Source of the DNA: Spirochaetaceae bacterium
GTDB taxonomy: Bacteria > Spirochaetota > Spirochaetia > SZUA-6 > Bin103
DNA length: 8,457 nucleotides
Direction of reading: 5' to 3'
NCBI GenBank assembly: GCA_028818385.1
Contig: JAPPNY010000011.1
Location: forward strand, 1-8,457
The notes under the pieces were generated by a model. That model saw nothing but the letters and a program-made list of their open reading frames with translations, had not been told where the DNA came from and searched no databases. The stretch's first letter is position 1. Each line of letters begins with the position of its first letter. Both the position numbers and the translations under genes were made by a program. Of this stretch, positions 6,480 through 8,457 are shown piece by piece.

Positions 6480-7494
6480 GGTCAGCTTCGAAGAGCTTCG
6501 CGCCGATCCGGATGCATACGTAGACGCGGTGTTCGACTGTCTCGAATCCGAATTCATGGTGATGCCCCGAGGCCACGGATTCGTGGAGTTCCCGACGTTC
6601 GAGTCCGGCTACGAGACCTTGAAGAGAGCGACACGAGGTTTCCAGGATGTAAACCCCGACACCGTCACGTCAGCGGTCAGCAACGCCCCGGTCGCCCTGC
6701 TTGTCCTGCGCTGCATGCTGGGCTTCACGCCTCCGGAGTGGGCGGAGTACGCCACGCGTCACACCGGCGTACGGATCACCCAGGGTGCCGCGAGATCTCT
6801 CGATCGTACGATCCGAATGCACCCGGACAGAGGTCTTGCGGGCAAAGGATCGGTCACGAAAGAACGTATCGATGCACTGATCATCGCAGCATGTAATCTC
6901 CTCCGCTCCGGCGTGCCCAGCGTCCCGCGCGACAGCCTCCATCGGTCCGATAAGGCGGATACCAGGGAGGGACTCACCAGTTTGCGCTCCATAGCCGAAT
7001 TGGGAGCTCCCTACTCCGTTGTGTTGTACGAGCGCCTCCTCGGCCGACCGTTTGCCGCGCACCGCGATTCGGTCAGCGAACTCGTCGGGAACCTCGTGGA
7101 GAACGCAATCGAAGACGTGCTGACCAGTGCCGGGATCAGCTATCGCAAGACCCGGCGAGCGGAACGCGTGACAGGCTTCGATCAGGCGCCCGACTTCATC
7201 GTCCCCAACGAGTTCAACCCGCAGATCGTCATCGAGGCGAAGCTCACCGAGGATGATGGCACGGCACGCGACAAGGTTACGCGCGTTCAGCACCTCGCCT
7301 CGCTCAGCACCAGAGAACAACCCCTGGATCAGCCTGCATTCGACGTCGTCGCCTGTATCGCCGGCCGTGGCTTCGGGGTGCGCCGCGAAGACATGCGTAA
7401 GCTGCTGCTCGCAACGCGTGGCAAAGTATTCACCCTTCAGAACATGCGACAACTCGTGGAACACACCCGTCTCCGGGAGTTCCGATCGCGGTAG
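6463..7494 (+). CDS. Putative type II-like restriction endonuclease, PD-(D/E)XK fold
   Basis: 343 aa. The C-terminal third has a clear nuclease core: helix LVGNLVENAIEDVLTSAG (207-224) with a candidate acidic residue (Glu213 or Glu217), then APDFIVP (242-248) giving Pro243-Asp244, and IVIEAKLTEDDGTARDK (255-271) giving Glu258-Ala-Lys260. This is the PD-x(n)-ExK arrangement of metal-dependent DNA endonucleases. The following DDGTARDKVTRVQHL (264-278) resembles segments seen in restriction-type nucleases. The N-terminal 200 residues are mostly helical and unrecognised; they probably hold DNA recognition or dimerisation. The ATG has AGGA 5 bases upstream and overlaps the end of the methylase by 17 bases, so the two are a co-translated pair. 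That arrangement is the main reason to call it a restriction enzyme. The recognition site cannot be read from the sequence. It could instead be an accessory defence nuclease. Confidence 0.75.
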   Translation: MPFPFEVSFEELRADPDAYVDAVFDCLESEFMVMPRGHGFVEFPTFESGYETLKRATRGFQDVNPDTVTSAVSNAPVALLVLRCMLGFTPPEWAEYATRHTGVRITQGAARSLDRTIRMHPDRGLAGKGSVTKERIDALIIAACNLLRSGVPSVPRDSLHRSDKADTREGLTSLRSIAELGAPYSVVLYERLLGRPFAAHRDSVSELVGNLVENAIEDVLTSAGISYRKTRRAERVTGFDQAPDFIVPNEFNPQIVIEAKLTEDDGTARDKVTRVQHLASLSTREQPLDQPAFDVVACIAGRGFGVRREDMRKLLLATRGKVFTLQNMRQLVEHTRLREFRSR

Positions 7495-7525
7495 CCGATA
7501 CGGAGCCGAGCTACGTCGACTCCCA

Positions 7526-7945
7526 TCAATTAAAGGTTCCGGGCTGGCCGTCGCGGAGCGGTGCGCTGTAGGCGTCGGCGGTGCGCTCGCCGAGGAGTTC
7601 GATGCGGACGCGCGGGACGCCGCCGGGAAGAAGATGGTCGCCGTAGCCGACCGTGGCGCACGCCTTCGATCCCCTCCAGCCCCGCAACGATCAGCTCAGC
7701 ATCGGTGCGGCATCGCACGCTTGGCGGCGATCACCTGGGAGAGGTAGTTGTGCGCGTCCATCTGCGGGACCAAGAAGCGGTGCGCCAGCCGTCGGCGAAG
7801 GCCAGCCGCTGCATGCAGTCGGCGTCGGTGCCGCTCAGGTAGGCGGCCGCGGCCTGCTGCTCGCCGCTGGTCGCGCCGCAGGTGACCAGCGCGCCCCCTC
7901 CACGCCGATGTGCCGGGCGAGCCGCTCGCCGATCCCGCTCCGATT
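7526..7945 (-). pseudogene. Decayed SelA-like PLP-dependent enzyme
   Basis: On the minus strand, coherent protein pieces appear in changing frames. The first is IGERLARHIGVEG (from 7933). A shift near 7895 leads to ALVTCGATSGEQQAAAA, then LSGTDADCMQRLAFADGW. A shift near 7780 leads to FLVPQMDAHNYLSQVIAAK and a stop at 7698-7696. A further shift leads to DAELIVAGLEGIEGVRH (from 7703). A last shift near 7652 leads to GYGDHLLPGGVPRVRIELL, ending GQPGTFN and a TGA at 7526. The pattern 'V(T)CGA(T/S)xG...C...D...MxRL' followed by 'VP...H..Y' is that of SelA-like fold-type I PLP enzymes (aminotransferase class V-like or ammonia-lyase-like). The piece before DAELIV is N-terminal and the piece after is C-terminal, so most of the middle, including the PLP-lysine region, is deleted. 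At least four lesions make it nonfunctional. The ISKra4-type element ends just upstream. Confidence 0.72.
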
Positions 7946-7969
7946 GCCGCAGCACCGAGAGATCACGAC

Positions 7970-8457
7970 GGCTCAGGATTCCATGACAATAGGGTGTAGG
8001 TCTGGAACTGAGGAGTCAGGCGGCATGACCATGGACGGACTCGATCTGATCGGGGAGCAAGATTTCGGCTCGATAGGTTGCCGACAGTAGCGACCACGCT
8101 GCCGCGAAGCGGTCGCTTTGTGCCCATCCTCGAAGCGTCAGGATCGCTTGCCCGCCGGCCTCCCGCCAGCGCATCCCGGATCGCTTCATGCGCTCGGTGA
8201 CCAGCGTCTTACACGCCGCTTCCACCACCCCGGAGCCGATCGGCAGTCCGCGCTCAGCCGCCCTCGCGTAGTCCATCCGCTTGCGGTTGCGCCGAAAGTA
8301 GCCAAGCACCTGGCCGATCCGCTTGCGCCGCGGGTACCTGTCGCGCAGATACCGCAGCGACCGGATGACCTTCTCCACGCCGTCATGATCGTGGCGCAAC
8401 ACATGTCAGTGCCCGCGATCTGGTGGTGGAAAAAGGCTGAGATTCCCGCTTTGCTGT
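7970..8457 (-). mobile_element. Right part of an ISKra4-family insertion sequence, cut by the window edge
   Basis: It contains the transposase C-terminus (8016 onward) and a short noncoding end. The terminus should lie near 7970-8000, between the transposase stop and the 5' remnant of the SelA-like pseudogene, in or beside GGATTCCATGACAATAGGG (7976-7994). The other end is outside the window, so the inverted repeats and target duplication cannot be checked. The left boundary is approximate. Confidence 0.6.
8016..8457 (-). CDS. ISKra4 family transposase, C-terminal part
   Basis: The reading frame is open from the window edge to a TGA at 8016. An internal ATG at 8402 gives 128 aa, but the frame continues upstream with family-like residues (AFFHHQIAGTD before that Met), so 8402 is not the real start and the gene is cut by the window, not necessarily truncated in the genome. 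Numbered from the ATG at 8402, hallmarks are YFRRNRKRMDYARA (35-48), GLPIGSGVVEAACK (52-65), with Glu61 the likely last acidic residue of the DDE site, and RMKRSGMRWREAGGQAIL (71-88). This C-terminal block is characteristic of ISKra4-type DDE transposases. The C-terminus looks complete. Confidence 0.85.

Noticed and set aside
5456..6523. A 355-codon open frame on the plus strand inside the methylase
   Set aside because: It is an out-of-frame shadow of the methylase in GC-rich DNA: very Arg-rich, with no motif or proper start, whereas the overlapped frame carries DPPY.
6670..7464. A 264-codon minus-strand frame under the nuclease gene
   Set aside because: It is antisense to the PD-(D/E)XK gene. 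The sense frame has the catalytic motif and a ribosome-binding site; this one has neither.
7561..8090. Two plus-strand open frames in the 7.6-8.1 kb region
   Set aside because: They are antisense to the SelA-like remnant and the transposase end. The minus-strand pieces match a known protein pattern and these do not.

Overview
This is a high-GC bacterial window, chromosomal in character. It has no rRNA or tRNA gene and no CRISPR array that I can see. The protein families (DUF1015, a PIG-L/LmbE deacetylase, an orphan HicB, a DUF1156-like methylase, a decayed SelA-like PLP enzyme and an ISKra4-type transposase) suggest a free-living or symbiotic, poorly characterised high-GC lineage. I cannot assign a phylum from sequence alone. 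Several starts lack a Shine-Dalgarno sequence and have a -10-like hexamer about 7-11 bases upstream, which suggests frequent leaderless transcription.

Layout from left to right. (1) 71-1435, minus: a DUF262-HNH fusion protein, a GmrSD-like restriction-type nuclease. Its DNA is visibly more A/T-rich than the neighbouring genes. (2) 1436-1798: a spacer with short tandem repeats and an unidentified coding-like remnant on the minus strand. (3) 1799-2998, minus: a DUF1015 protein with a DGHHR motif. (4) 2999-3403: a complex intergenic region. It holds a short orphan hicB antitoxin gene (3103-3315, plus) between two near-identical imperfect palindromes, with similar promoter-like blocks for the flanking divergent genes. 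(5) 3404-4264, plus: a PIG-L/LmbE-type deacetylase whose usual AHPDD motif reads AHPAD. (6) 4299-7494, plus: two overlapping genes, a 726-aa DUF1156-like DNA methyltransferase with zinc-ribbon cysteines and a 343-aa protein with a C-terminal PD-(D/E)XK nuclease motif. (7) 7526 to about 7945, minus: a frameshifted, internally deleted pseudogene of a SelA-like PLP enzyme. (8) 8016-8457, minus: the C-terminal part of an ISKra4-family transposase that runs off the window.

The gene pair at 4299-7494 is best read as a compact restriction-modification module: the methylase would protect the host DNA and the nuclease would cut unmodified DNA. The DUF262-HNH protein at the other end is a second, independent restriction-type gene. 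The two lie either side of metabolic genes (DUF1015, PIG-L), and with the IS and the pseudogene the window looks like an accessory, rearranging region. The most unusual items are the methylase/nuclease pair, the repeat-flanked hicB that has lost its hicA partner, and the substituted catalytic Asp in the deacetylase.
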